DNA from: Hygrocybe punicea
Taxonomy: Eukaryota > Basidiomycota > Agaricomycetes > Agaricales > Hygrophoraceae
Assembly: GCA_963556145.1 (NCBI GenBank)
Contig: OY744463.1
Location: forward strand, 6,324,001 to 6,388,000
Direction of reading: 5' to 3'
Length of the DNA stretch: 64,000 nt
The notes below the pieces were generated by a model, which made no database searches, was not told the DNA's origin, and saw only the letters and a list, made by a program, of their open reading frames with translations. Below are positions 53,931 to 64,000 of this stretch, one piece after another (positions within the stretch are counted from its first letter, which is position 1; each line of letters opens with the position of its first letter). The position numbers and the translations under genes were made by a program.

Positions 53931-55647
53931 GTGTTAGGAGGGCTATAACTCTTGCTTTGAGATTATGGTTAGTTAGGGTTAACTTGGTTAGAATTATCCA
54001 GCAACTCAGTCAGTAAAAAAGTCATGAGGGACTTAAAAAATTATGTACTGCTCACATGACTTTGTTTGGTTGTTGGAGGGGGGAAGCTAGGGCACTTACA
54101 TCGGGTGGTGAATCTATAGGCTGTAGGTATGGTCCTGGGCAGAAAATTAATTTAATTCATTAAATTAAATCAGTATGAAATAAATAAATAAATAGTATAG
54201 TTCCAATTGAATGAATGTCACCAAGTTGTGATGTTCAACTCAATGTTCAACATTCAGTGCTCAGTGCTCAGTGCTTAGCACTAACTCCTTGCAAATAGGG
54301 GCAAGCAATATTGGCACAGGGTAGGCATCTTTTCTCATTGAAACCTTTCCTGCCATTGCACAGCCACCCAACCCCTTCATCCTCTTTGAGCAGCAAAAGT
54401 GGCAGTTATCAATTGCTGAGTTGCATTTGTGTTGTTGGAGTATCTCACAGTCCCTTTGAAGTGAAATGAGACTAACTTTTCCACAGCCACATAGCTTGCT
54501 ATTCCAGCACCCCTCACAGTCTGTCATTTGGCACTGTGTACAAGCCCTTGGTTTCCATTTGTGTATTTATGTCATGGGCTCATCATCATCATCATGAGGA
54601 GGGGGTCTTTTCTCCCTCTTGTACTAGTTTCATTGTGAGTAGTTAGATGTTAACCATATGTGTATTGCACAATAAATTGCCTGAGTTGGTGCTAGCTGAG
54701 AAGATTGGCTATGTGCCATCCATTCACAGGTTCATCCACCAATGTAGTTATGTGTCCACTCATTCCCATCTGTGAGTGGATGGAAACTGGCTGGGTGATC
54801 AGGATGGTGGGGATATAAGTGTTGTCTGGTGTGAGTATGGCTTGGATTTCAGTGTATGTTGTATGATTCATCTAGATTGTGCTCTTCTCATTCACATTTT
54901 TGCCCCAGGTCTTCCAATATGCCTTGAGGTGTTCTGGAAACTTCATTTGGTTGTATGGCAACCCATAGTCATCAGCTGTAAAACAAGGCAGCAAACATTA
55001 AATTGGAGTTGGCTAATCTTGACTCCATGAGACCATGCAATTGGCCATTAAGCCATGGGATCATGACAAATTTCCAAATAAGTGAAAGAGTGCTGTTGAT
55101 GTCATGAATTTCAGACATTGCAGACAATGCTGAGTTCCCATGTGCCACATTGAGTCTGCCCTTGAGCATGACCTTGTGATAACTTGGGCATTTTCATAGA
55201 ACACCTTATCTTACCTAAACAGAGGTCACTTGAATAATTTCTTTTAGTTGGTTTTTTATTAACATACAAATACAAACTGATCCAGAGATAATGATGTCAC
55301 ATGACAAAAGTATCCCATGACATCATAATAAATACAGCATACAATACAGCATACTCAGGCTGTCCATACCCATACATAATGTCTAATGCCGAAATCATTA
55401 CTGTTGTCACTTCAGAACTGAAAGATGTTCCAATGCCTCGCAATGCCTCCAAGACACAAAAAATTATCATCTCCAAGGCATTGCAGCTTTCTGAAAACTC
55501 ACAGAATGTGATGCAAACACATATAGACCTTGTGGGCATCAATAAAAACTGTTATAAACATATACAAGCTGGGCAGAGTGAGTACTGCAATTGTACTCTG
55601 TGAAGGGGATCCTAATTGATAGAAATATGTAGACTGAGCCTTCGAGA
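53931..55647 (-). other. Unassigned region with a Cys-rich minus-strand fragment
   Basis: The minus frame 54560-54261 encodes CxxC-x4-CxxC, then CGCGKVS and further Cys pairs (HCHFCC-like), a zinc-binding-looking fragment of a larger protein that I cannot name. Minus 55169-54972 and plus 55301-55603 are other open pieces without recognised motifs. The region may hold remains of a DNA transposon. Confidence 0.35.
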
Positions 55648-55981
55648 TAGTGCTACCAAAGTTCAGTTCAGTCCAGTTCAGACCCATTTTGGCTGAACCC
55701 TGAACTGAACTCCAGGTTCAGTTCAGGATTTCACGTGAACTGAACCTGAACCACCCTGAACTGTTCAGATTTTTTTTCAGGGCCCAAACCAAGTTCATGA
55801 ATGGTTCAGACATTCAATTTTAGTATTATCCCACATTCTACATGTAAAAAATTCACAATTTATTATTCTCTATATTCTAACTATCCCAGACACTCAATAT
55901 ATCACTATAAACAATCTTATGGGTTTTGTGGGTTTACCCATGGGTATCACTTGGCGCTGGTGAGGCACCCACCTCCTTGTA

Positions 55982-56036
55982 ACCTCGCGAACATAGCCCC
56001 AATGTCAATTGATGCCGGGCTGCGTGTTCGCGAGGT
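55982..56036. other. TCAATTGA palindrome, perfect arms
   Basis: ACCTCGCGA (55982-55990), core TCAATTGA (56005-56012), TCGCGAGGT (56028-56036), spacers of 14 and 15 nt. Identical arms to the copy at 4442-4496. Confidence 0.85.
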
Positions 56037-56580
56037 GTTCGCTGAGGGTGGGGACCTAGACCCTGCTGGTGATCCCACGACTTTGCTGGTCATTGTTTTC
56101 TGAGTGGTTAGAACTAGAACATAATTCAAATTAAATTGGAACATACCTAGTGCAGTGGGGGTGGCTCCCGCTGCTCCCCTCGCTTCCATCGTGATCCGTT
56201 ATCTGAGTTGTTGTCGTTGCATTGCCATTGCCATTGCCATTGCCATTGCCGTTGCCGTTGCTGTTGCCATTGCCATTGCCATTGCCGTTGCTGTTGCCGT
56301 TGCCAGTGCCATTGCCATTGCCATTGCCATTGCCGTGGAAGTTGGCATTGGCATTGGCATTGGCATTGGCATTGGATTGGCATGGCGTTGGGTGGGCATT
56401 GGTGCTGGCATGGGATTGGTGTTGGCATTGGATTGGTGTTGGCATTGGCATTGGCATTGGCATTGGCGTGGGTGTGGGCATTGGTGTTGGTGTTAGCATG
56501 GGTGTGGGTGTGGGTGTCGTTGGGCTGGTGGGGATGGTAGTGTTAGTTGTTACTTATTAGTAGATAAACACTTATGATTG

Positions 56581-56611
56581 GCAGTGGGGTTGGGTGCACC
56601 AACCCCGCTGC
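56581..56611 (-). other. GC hairpin of the 55648-57176 element
   Basis: GCAGTGGGGTTGG-GTGCACC-AACCCCGCTGC is a perfectly paired stem apart from one T/C site near the base. On the minus strand an intron-like GTGTTT donor follows about 14 bases after it. Confidence 0.65.
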
Positions 56612-57176
56612 TCTCTTTCTCTCATTTGGGGGTTATTCGTTGATGGCAACGTGCCGCTATGGTGGTGCTGGTGCTGGTGCTGGTGCTGCCCCCTCCAATA
56701 TTAGTGCTCATGCTTACATTGTACGTCATCATCGTCAGCATTGTCATTGTCATTGTCGTCCATCTGGTGGTGCCGACTTGGTGGTGGTTGGTAGAAGAGC
56801 CTACAAAACTATTAGTGAATGAGAAACAAATAATAAAGAATGTAGAACTTACCTATTTGCCTCGAATGCAAGCGTTTGAGGCTTTTGAGAGTGGTTGTTG
56901 GTGGCTGAGAATAAAGTTTAGTGACTAAAATGGAAATTTGCTGAATCGGCATGTGAGTAAAACTTTTGTTTGGAGCGCAAAATACATACCTGCGGACATT
57001 GGTTTGGCGGTTCTGAACGGCTCGTGAACCGTTTAGACAACCCTGGGGTTGCCTGAACCCTGAACCAGACCCAGGGTTCAGTTCAGCCCAAGGTCCTGGA
57101 CTGAACCGAACTTCCAGTTCAGTTCGGAGTTTGAACTGGGTTCAGATCGGTTCTGAACCGAACTTTGGCAGCACTA

Positions 57177-57689
57177 CCCATATCATTGATTCTGCCTGAT
57201 TCCGGTCTTTTCTATCGATTCTGCTTTGGATTCTGCCTCCAGAATTGTTCCTGCTGGCAATGCAATGTCCCTAACGACCCGGAATCAGTATGTATATAGT
57301 TGTATATCATATATCTTTGTTTCCCGTCTTCTAGTACATAGCACCACTCCTCCTCTCCTCCTCTCCACTTGCCCCCTATCACTTACAGCCTTCGTTTGTA
57401 GCACATAGTTACCATAGCACAGGATCCCTCACAGTAGTATTAAAGTAGCACATATACACTACAAAACCATATATAAATACAGATTATTACAGGGTACCAT
57501 TCCACCTCACATCTTATCATCACACTTCAGTTCTATTGCTTAGTCCACTCTTCGTATTGTCTACACCACTCTTTGTCCTTTCCCCCACACTCTCCCTCTG
57601 ATTCAGGAACCCCTGGATTCAGGTTGGATTGATTAGACTTCTCTAAAGAAACTGAATTCCTCTGATCACTTTCTAGCTGATCACCCTTT
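57177..57689. other. No gene recognised
   Basis: T/C-rich sequence between the TIR element and the transposase fragment, possibly the 5' part of the same degenerate transposon. Confidence 0.4.
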
Positions 57690-58330
57690 CTGTAGATTCC
57701 TCTTCTGGGTCTACAACAGAACTCGCCATCACACTGTGAATGGGCTGTCAAGTGCTGGGAAGATGAACCTGGCAACAATACTCACTGATATGTATTGCAA
57801 GATCATAACTCAACTTCTATGTATTGAACTCTCCTGCAGACAAGTGGAATTCAGCAAAATTCAGCAAAATTCAGCAGCTCAAGACACCCTCAATCTCTGG
57901 TTTCGATCTGTACAGCCAAAGCCACCATCACCCAAGCTCACTGGATCCTGCCTCTATTATCAGCCCCATGTTGATGGAACATCTGATCAGTTCATATTGA
58001 TATTTGTGAGGCCTGAACAACAGAGAATGGCTTGGAAGTATGGTCATAAATTACAAATGCTTCTTGATGGAACATTTGGAATTTGCTCTGTGCATGCTTT
58101 ACTGTTTATTCTAATGGCCATCAATGACTGAAACAAGGCCTTCCAGTCACTTTTTTTCTGTTCACTGCTCATGACAAAGCTAAGGCAACCCACACAGATT
58201 ATGATGGGAATCTCTTGAGTGAATTGCTTTGACAATACAAGCTAGCCATGGGAAAGAATAACCTTGGCAAAGAAATTGAAATCAAAGTTCCAAACACTGA
58301 CAATGACCCACACGAGAGGAAAGGACTAGA
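57690..58330 (+). pseudogene. Transposase-like fragment (MULE-type DDE, N-terminal catalytic part)
   Basis: The reading frame 57690-58131 carries WKYGHKLQMLLDGTFGICS, a string typical of fungal MULE-like transposases where D of LLDGTFG is the first catalytic acidic residue. After a TGA at 58129-58131 the frame continues NKAFQS, with further frameshifts through a HDKAKATHTDYDG-like segment. A similar protein in an intact element would catalyse cut-and-paste transposition. The rest of the domain is missing beyond 58330, close to the hAT-like insertion at 58403. Confidence 0.6.
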
Positions 58331-58533
58331 GAAAAACTGGCCAACCTAGTCAACGGCTTCCTCATAGTCTGCTTGAGTCTCTGCATCAATACTCATGACA
58401 AATAGGCTATTGCATGGATACTCTGTGGATACATCTGAGGCTATCCATATCCATATCCATCAATATCCATACCCGAGCCACAGATATGGATATAGATACA
58501 GATACAGATTTCATCGCGGATACAGACGGATTT

Positions 58534-58963
58534 ACCTCGTGTTTGCCATGCCAATGTCAATTGATGTTGTGGCGTGCTTGTGTGAGGTAAAACAGGCCCG
58601 CACCCATGGTAACCACCCCCATCCTGGTGATGGGTACCAAACTGCACCCATTGATGGCAGGTGCCCACAGTTTCCATGCCAGACACCTTGTGAATGCCGT
58701 GCGCACATCAATTGACGTGGATGTGCATGTTCGCAAGGTGGTCACAGATGTGGTTGCGGATGTGCATGTTCGCGAGTCATGTTCGTGGATGAGCCATGAG
58801 CCGTGTTGGTGCCAGCTACCTCGCAGTCGGGTCTTGAATGGGTTGGGTCAGCTGACACTGCACCCGTACCCATGAACACCATACCCGTGAACACCGTACC
58901 TGGGGCGGTGTTCACCCGCACCCACACCCAAACATTGGATGTGTTGTTGCACGTCTGCGAGGT
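58534..58963. other. Palindromes i, j and an expanded one in the 58403 element
   Basis: Unit j: ACCTTGTGA (58685-58693), core TCAATTGA (58708-58715), TCGCAAGGT (58731-58739); the CTT/AAG change occurs in both arms. Unit i: ACCTCGTGT (58534), core 58557-58564, decayed right arm. A third pair, ACCTCGCAG (58818-58826) and CTGCGAGGT (58955-58963), is perfectly complementary but 128 bp apart with no core, followed by extra right-arm-like copies near 59005 and 59055. Confidence 0.7.
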
Positions 58964-59115
58964 GGATGAGAGGGGGACACATTGTTGTTGTCACTGTTGC
59001 GTGTCCGTGAGGTGGACGAAGGGGGACGTGTCATTGTTGTTGTTGTGTGTCCACAAGGTGGATGAGAGGGGATGTGTCATTGCATGCTGTTGCCCCATGT
59101 TGTTGTTGTTGTTGC

Positions 59116-59160
<45 letters not shown>

Positions 59161-59212
59161 AGCATAGTTAGCTAGAGTTCCTTACTTGATGAGAAATGGA
59201 GACTTACCTGTA

Positions 59213-59243
59213 GGCTGGGAGGTGGGAGCACCACCCCCCAGCC
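59213..59243 (-). other. GC hairpin before a GTAAGT donor
   Basis: Stem GGCTGGGAGGTGG / CCACCCCCCAGCC. On the minus strand five bases (TACAG) separate it from GTAAGT. A matching acceptor is not evident (GCTAACTATGCTAC lacks AG), so this copy may be decayed. Confidence 0.5.
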
Positions 59244-60387
59244 ATTTTCCTGCTCCTTCTTTTGTTGTCATCTGGTCACCACACACACGCTCACCCTTGT
59301 GTAGCCGTCGAGGGTGTGGTGGTGGTTGTGTAACACTAGTTGGTGATGTTGATGTGTGACACAGGTACCATGACACTGCCCAAATAGGGACCATGGATCA
59401 CCAGATAGGGACCATGGATCACCAGATATGGATACATGGGGTGGCGATCCATATCCGGGATCCACACTGATCCGCCAAATCCATGCATTTGCCCAATGAC
59501 AAAGGCGAGATACGTGTCGTAGGTATTGGCCATTGCATAGGGCATGTTGGAGTGTTGGAACCAAGATAGAAGAAGCCGATCAATGACAACGTGTTTTTTT
59601 AATATTTTCTCACTTGGCTGCTCATGTGGTTAGCCACATTTGCATCCTGCATTTGGAAGATCCTGTACTGTTTACCACAGATGGTCTCTATTAGAAGACC
59701 GGGAGATGGACCCTCAACCCTCTGAGACTGGATAGTCGATATTTCACGAATCTGTTTGAACCCGATGCTCCCAATGATCGACACTCAAACCTGATGCTAC
59801 CTGACGTAACCTGACGTACACCGACCAATGTGGTTGTTCTCATACCAAACCCATTGGACTCCTAAAGCCATGGAATCTCAAACACTAGGAACAGATCTCA
59901 TTTGACATGATCCCTGATATTGGACTTACCTCTTTAGCACATTCCACCTTCCTTATGGGCATATAGAAGTATTTTACATCTTTTTTTGTGGATATTCACT
60001 TTACCATCCATTTATCATGCCATTGTCTCCTCACAACCTCTTACTCATATCCCCATTCCCTCTTCCTCTTGTATTCCTTTGTCGACCAAGAACTCTCAAC
60101 CAAAATTAGATAGATCAAATTTGTACTATAAAAATGGTGCTCAACTGCCATATAACAAATCCAGTTCCATTTTCCCTCACACTCAGAGTCTCCCTCATAG
60201 TCTAAGTCTTGTCACTGTATGACTCACTGGCACCCTAAACTCCTTTTCCACGTGTACCGCGACTATCTATCCTCACTGCTCATCACCTGATACCTGACTC
60301 ACCATACCCAACATCATTGGCATTGTTGGCTTATGTTGGTTCAGTCAGATTCTTAGTAGTACTTGCTTGGCGGCTTCCCCTCTCTTT

Positions 60388-61566
60388 TAAGGCATGTCAC
60401 GACTCTGGGTAACCCGCGGGTCACAATGGGTTTACCCATGGGAAAACTTGTGGGTATTTTACTCATGAGTACCATTTACCCGTTGTCTGAAATACTCACG
60501 GATCTGGGTGTCATGTATTATCTCTCAGGTACCTGTGTGAGTACTCGCGGGTCACAGCCAAAACTCATTCTCTGTAGATACTCAAATGTTTAATTTTTGT
60601 GTGTATGAAATCGTGGGAACTTAGATCATGTGATCTTAAACAAAGATGCGAAACGTTGACTCAACAATAACAGCAACACAAAACGGTAAGCTTTCACAGA
60701 AGCTTCACTTTACTGACCATTTATTACACAGAGAATCATGATGAGGACAGCCAGCAACAGCAGCGGCAGTGGCAGCACCACCAACGCCTACACCAATGCC
60801 TGCCAACACCCATGCCAACACCATGCCCACACCAACACCACACTCATGACGGGAACCGGGGATGGTAGCAACACAAGGACACAGCAGGGAGTGGTGCATC
60901 CACCCCTGCTGCTAAGATAAGTTTTTGTTGTCATCTATTTTATTTATCTGTACTTACCCCCCACAGTTCCATGATGCCCACGAGCGTGGACATGGCAGCA
61001 GCCCATGGCAACCACAGCAGCTGTGGCAGCAACAACCGCTGCAGCGGCAGCAGCAACGACAGCAGCAGCGGGAACGGCAGCAACACAGCAGCAATGGCAG
61101 CAGTGGGAACGGCAGCAACGGGAACGGCAGCAACAGGAATGGCAGCAGCGGGAATGGCAACAGCGGGAACAGCAGCAGCGGGAAGCAACAATGGCACTGG
61201 CAGCAACACAGCAGCAACAGCGCCAGCAGCAATGCAACAGCAACAGCTGCGGTGGTGGCACGGTGCCACTGAAAGGTCCCCCCTCCTCCCCACTCCTCCC
61301 AACTCCTTGCAACCCCAGGCCCACATCAGTTGACGTGGCACTGTGGCTTGCGAGGAAATTTGAGGGTGGAGGAGGATGGTTCGTGGTCCAAAGCGCGTCG
61401 AGCCCCAGGTCACCTGCGAGTACCCGTGGATCCGTGGGTAGCCAACCCATGGATCCAAGTCCAGTGGATTGAAAAACCCACATGGATCTGGGCTAGTAAA
61501 TTTTGATTTAAAAAACTCGCAAGTTCGGATCCGGATCACCCACGAGTGCACTCATGACATGCCTTA
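60388..61566 (+). mobile_element. Non-autonomous hAT-like element with perfect 8-bp target duplication
   Basis: CTCTCTTT at 60380-60387 recurs at 61567-61574. The tips TAAGGCATGTCACGA / TCATGACATGCCTTA match at 14 of 15 positions. Subterminal words are GGGTAACCCGCGGGT-like. On the plus strand: dyad AGATCATGTGATCT, intron 60686-60731, an exon ending in hairpin 60882-60911, a second intron region ending CCCACAG (about 60965), a CAG/CAA/GGGAACGG tract, and a decayed palindrome (core TCAGTTGA 61326-61333, arms TCCTTGCAA and TTGCGAGGA). It is the most complete example of the cassette. Confidence 0.9.
60882..60911 (+). other. GC hairpin with a mutated donor position
   Basis: CAGCAGGGAGTGG-TGCAT-CCACCCCTGCTG pairs along its length apart from one site. 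Where the copy at 23077 has AAG|GTATGT, this one has AAGATAAGT. The first intron base is changed (G to A), so splicing there would fail or shift. Confidence 0.6.
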
Positions 61567-61686
61567 CTCTCTTTCCTTGTTCACTTTACCAAAGCTAGAT
61601 ACTAACTATTTCACCGTCACTTCTATGCTGACACCCCTAGGTTAGGATTTCTGTTCCATAGCCACCCTGACCTCGCCACTACACCG

Positions 61687-63306
61687 ATAGGAGGAGTTCA
61701 TAGACTTTGGCTTCAATTTTACAGTGAATGATATTGCATACTTCTTCATAGATACCAGGAGGGATAGGGATGTTGCACTGGACCCAAGGTATTACAGGAA
61801 ACTTGATGGGTGGAAAGAAATCAGTGTGAAACCTTCCGCGCTTGTTGTCGGTCCAAGCAAAACCTTTCTCGTGTTTGCATATAAAGTCATGCATTAGTGC
61901 ACATTCCGCTGGCCAGAGGAAGTTGCCTTCGTGAACTTTGTCAAATGCATCACAACGCTCCTGCATGTAGCACTCTGTGGGGACAAAAAGTGGAGGATTT
62001 GGGTCAAGGGTAGGAAGTTCAGCGAGCGGATTGCCAGTAATTTTGCATATGATGTGGAATTTGTCTGGGAGTTCAGCGATGACAGGTTTGACCTTGCAAG
62101 TGACTGGCTTGTAGACTTTCTTTTGGGCAGCAAAAATGCTAGCGAAGTCATCTGATAATGTAGAAGGAGACACAGATGAAACTGAATAGGGAAAGGACGA
62201 TGAGGGATCCAGAGATGAAGGAGAAACAGAAGTTGAACAGACTGGAATTGGCGGGGAATCATTAGGGAAATTGCAGGCAGAAAGATAGATGTGGGGAACT
62301 GTAGACAAAGATGACAAGTCCACTATATGGGTATAAGATTCAATGTACATAGCGTTGGTATGTTTGTCATGCACTATGACTAGCATGATGTCTCCATCAT
62401 CTCGTGTGCTCAGTTCCCCTTGTTGATAAAAACCGAGGACAAGTGTACAGGTATGCCACATCACCAGGCTTCATTTCTAGGATATGTTGGAATCGTCACC
62501 AATCTGTTCGAATTTGGATTGCATATTGTGATTGTCTGGTCTTCTTTGCAGTAATTCTTGACAATGCTCTCTGTAAGTATGTTGAATGGTTGTCCCAGGA
62601 GAATATGGTACGTGGGGTCACAGATGACATGCATCTGAAGGAATAGTGTGATGTCGCCAATCTTACAAGGAACGTTCCACATGAGACCCAGGGACTGATC
62701 AATCAAACCATTTGCCGACTGCATATTGAGACGAATTGCTGGGTTCTAAACTGACAACAGATGTCTTCCAACATTGTGAATGATCTGTGTAACAGGGTCA
62801 ATGATGCTACCAACTTGTTCTTGTCCATTGATGAGCAAGTTAACAGCATGTAGAGCATGTGATTCTTCAGCAACAGTAAGGACTTCAGGAATTTCGCCTG
62901 GCAAGAGACTCATGAGGTAGGTCTCATAAGGATCAGGTACAATGATGGGTTGTGTCTCAGTGGAGGCATTTTCACAAGTGGTCTCACAAGGTGCAAAAGG
63001 AAGTGGGTCCTCGGCGAAGATGTTAACTTTTACCAGCAATGCGCCAGGAGGTTGGACTCACTTGTGCATAATATCATTGTGAAGTTTGGAATGATAGTCT
63101 GGAGAAATTGAGAACAATTCCATTGGTGTGAGTTTGACACAGGGGGTTGCCATAGAACGTGAGTAAACTTCACTAACAATCTTAAAATCCTGGATAGGGG
63201 CTTGAGTGTGATACATGGGTTCTTTGTCCTTACATTGTTTTTGGGGGCAGTCCTGCAAAGTTATGTTCGTGTGGTGGACAGTATGCAATTTCCGGTGTGG
63301 ATGCAA
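61687..63306 (-). pseudogene. Gypsy retrotransposon pol: protease and start of reverse transcriptase
   Basis: On the minus strand from 63306. A linker precedes the retropepsin-like domain (about 62880-62480), recognisable from GDITLFLQMHVI and YHILLGQPFNILTES, but the active-site D-S/T-G reads DPVT. The connector then leads to the beginning of RT: FAWTDNKRGRFHTDFFPPIKFPVIPW and IPIPPGIYEEV at about 61870-61715. The ORF is split by stops near 63058, 62746 and 62461 and ends where the LTR begins (61686), so RT, RNase H and integrase are absent. Inactive. Confidence 0.85.
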
Positions 63307-63337
63307 ACAGATGGATGGGTGGATCTGTGGTAGGGGC

Positions 63338-64000
63338 TAGTGTTGGGGAAGTTCGGTCTCAGACCGACCCAAACCCGGTTTAGACCGAACCGAAACCGCC
63401 GGTTTCGGTTTCGGTTTCGGTTTGGGAAATTTCGGCTGAGACCGAACCGTTCAGTCTCCGGTTTGGAGATTTGGCTGCGGGCCGAAACGGTTTCAAACTC
63501 AGTTTGAACCGCAAACCGACAGTCCAAAGTCGGCTACATGGCTGACTTCGAAAGTCACCCAAAGTCACCAACCCCACCAACAACACCCCCGATATACGCC
63601 AAACGAAGACGATGGAGCACCCGAGGTCGACAAAACGGGCGGCAGGGTACTCCCTGCTGCCCGCGTATGTTTTTTATTTTTATTTATTCGAACTTAACTA
63701 ACGCATTTACAAATTACAGGTTGATGCACCACGGCCACCACCACCACCACCACCACCACCACGACAACGACCACGACAACGGCAACGACAACGGCGACGG
63801 TTACAACCACCGTCAACGCCACGCCGGACGCGCCCACAGCAACGCCCACGGCCCACCCCCAGCGCCACGCCAAACGCGTTCAAAACGCGCGCCAAACGTA
63901 CGTTGGAGTGGTACCGAGGTACCACTCCGGGGGCTCACGCAGGACTCGAGGGAAAGGTCGACTGGATAGGAAGGATGGACTGACTACTACATCTGGAAGG
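63338..64000 (+). mobile_element. TIR element of the GGTTCAG family, left part (runs off the window)
   Basis: Terminus TAGTGTTGGGGAAGTTCGG with subterminal GGTTTCGG words, then hairpin 63638-63662 (GGGCGGCAGGG / CCCTGCTGCCC), donor GTATGT at 63665, branch TTAACTAAC, acceptor TTACAG at 63719 (55-nt intron), then a CAC/GAC/AAC triplet exon. It is inserted beside the decayed Gypsy pol. The palindrome would be expected beyond 64000. Confidence 0.75.

Larger units (their letters stand above)
55648..57176 (-). mobile_element. TIR element of the GGTTCAG family with two hairpin-intron modules
   Basis: Left terminus TAGTGCTACCAAAGTTCAG, right terminus GAACTTTGGCAGCACTA, both with GGTTCAG / CTGAACC subterminal words. 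On the minus strand: hairpin 56611-56581, a GTGTTT..CACCAG segment, a CCAATGC tract, hairpin 56174-56152, a GTATGT..ACTCAG intron (complement 56100-56146, branch CTAAC), then the TCAATTGA palindrome. Flanking 8-mers do not match (CTTCGAGA vs CCCATATC), so one end may come from recombination. Confidence 0.75.
58403..59495 (-). mobile_element. Non-autonomous hAT-like element with perfect 8-bp target duplication
   Basis: ATGACAAA at 58395-58402 is repeated at 59496-59503. The tips TAGGCTATTGCATGGAT and ATCCATGCATTTGCCCA are inverted copies. Subterminal DNA consists of GGATATGGATA / TATCCATATCC words. On the minus strand the cassette reads: hairpin 59243-59213, donor CAG|GTAAGT (complement 59202-59207), CAA triplet run (59160-59100), then three palindromic units near the far end. 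No transposase. Confidence 0.88.
59683..61686 (-). repeat. Gypsy-type LTR, copy 2, interrupted by a hAT-like element
   Basis: Homologous to 2771-3596. Without the insert (60388-61566 plus one 8-bp duplication) its length is about 817 bp, like copy 1. On the minus strand it begins TGTAGTGGCGAGG directly where the pol ORF breaks off. Confidence 0.75.

Noticed and set aside
55640..57184. 8-bp target duplication for the 55648-57176 element
   Set aside because: The flanking octamers CTTCGAGA and CCCATATC do not match, so no duplication is claimed.

Overview
The window is fungal, and most likely a basidiomycete of the Agaricomycetes. The evidence is a set of compact genes with many short spliceosomal introns (about 46-75 nt, GT..AG, CTRAC branch sites), fungal-type SDO1, ALG1, NFU1, HEM3, ARO2, MFAP1, PARP and TRS31 orthologues, and Tad-like LINE, DIRS-like and Gypsy retroelements. 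No species can be named from the sequence alone. There are two assembly gaps of 100 N each (22051-22150 and 46642-46741).

Layout. Bases 1-2.6 kb are a 34-bp minisatellite. Bases 2.8-24 kb are a transposon pile-up: a Gypsy LTR, a terminal-inverted-repeat (TIR) element, a degenerate LINE with two ORFs and RNase H, a DIRS-like retroelement with tyrosine recombinase and split direct repeats, a long-TIR element, a large foldback palindrome, and more small TIR elements. Bases 24-47.6 kb are a gene island: a relic of an ABCC transporter, a BAR-SH3 protein (minus), SDO1 (plus), ALG1 (minus), NFU1 (plus), HEM3 (plus), a conserved hypothetical protein (plus), ARO2 (minus), a SAP30-like protein (plus), a secreted protein (plus), MFAP1 (plus), PARP (minus) and TRS31 (minus). 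These are unlinked housekeeping functions (ribosome maturation, N-glycosylation, Fe-S assembly, haem, chorismate, splicing, DNA repair, vesicle tethering) and not a pathway cluster. Two pairs are head-to-head with very short shared promoters (163 bp and 56 bp). From 47.6 kb to the end the window is again transposon territory, starting exactly at the first codons of TRS31: a long-TIR element carrying several nested foldback palindromes, two hAT-like elements with perfect 8-bp target duplications, the second Gypsy LTR with a broken pol, and further TIR elements.

The most unusual observation is a recurring polar cassette in small non-autonomous elements whose terminal repeats belong to different families. 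Full copies carry a short first intron, an exon ending in a GC-rich hairpin, a second intron starting within a few bases of that hairpin, an exon of trinucleotide-like repeats, and then a roughly 55-bp palindrome with a TCAATTGA core and ACCTCGCGA / TCGCGAGGT arms. The arms differ between copies but usually stay complementary within a copy. I do not recognise this cassette, and its function is unknown.
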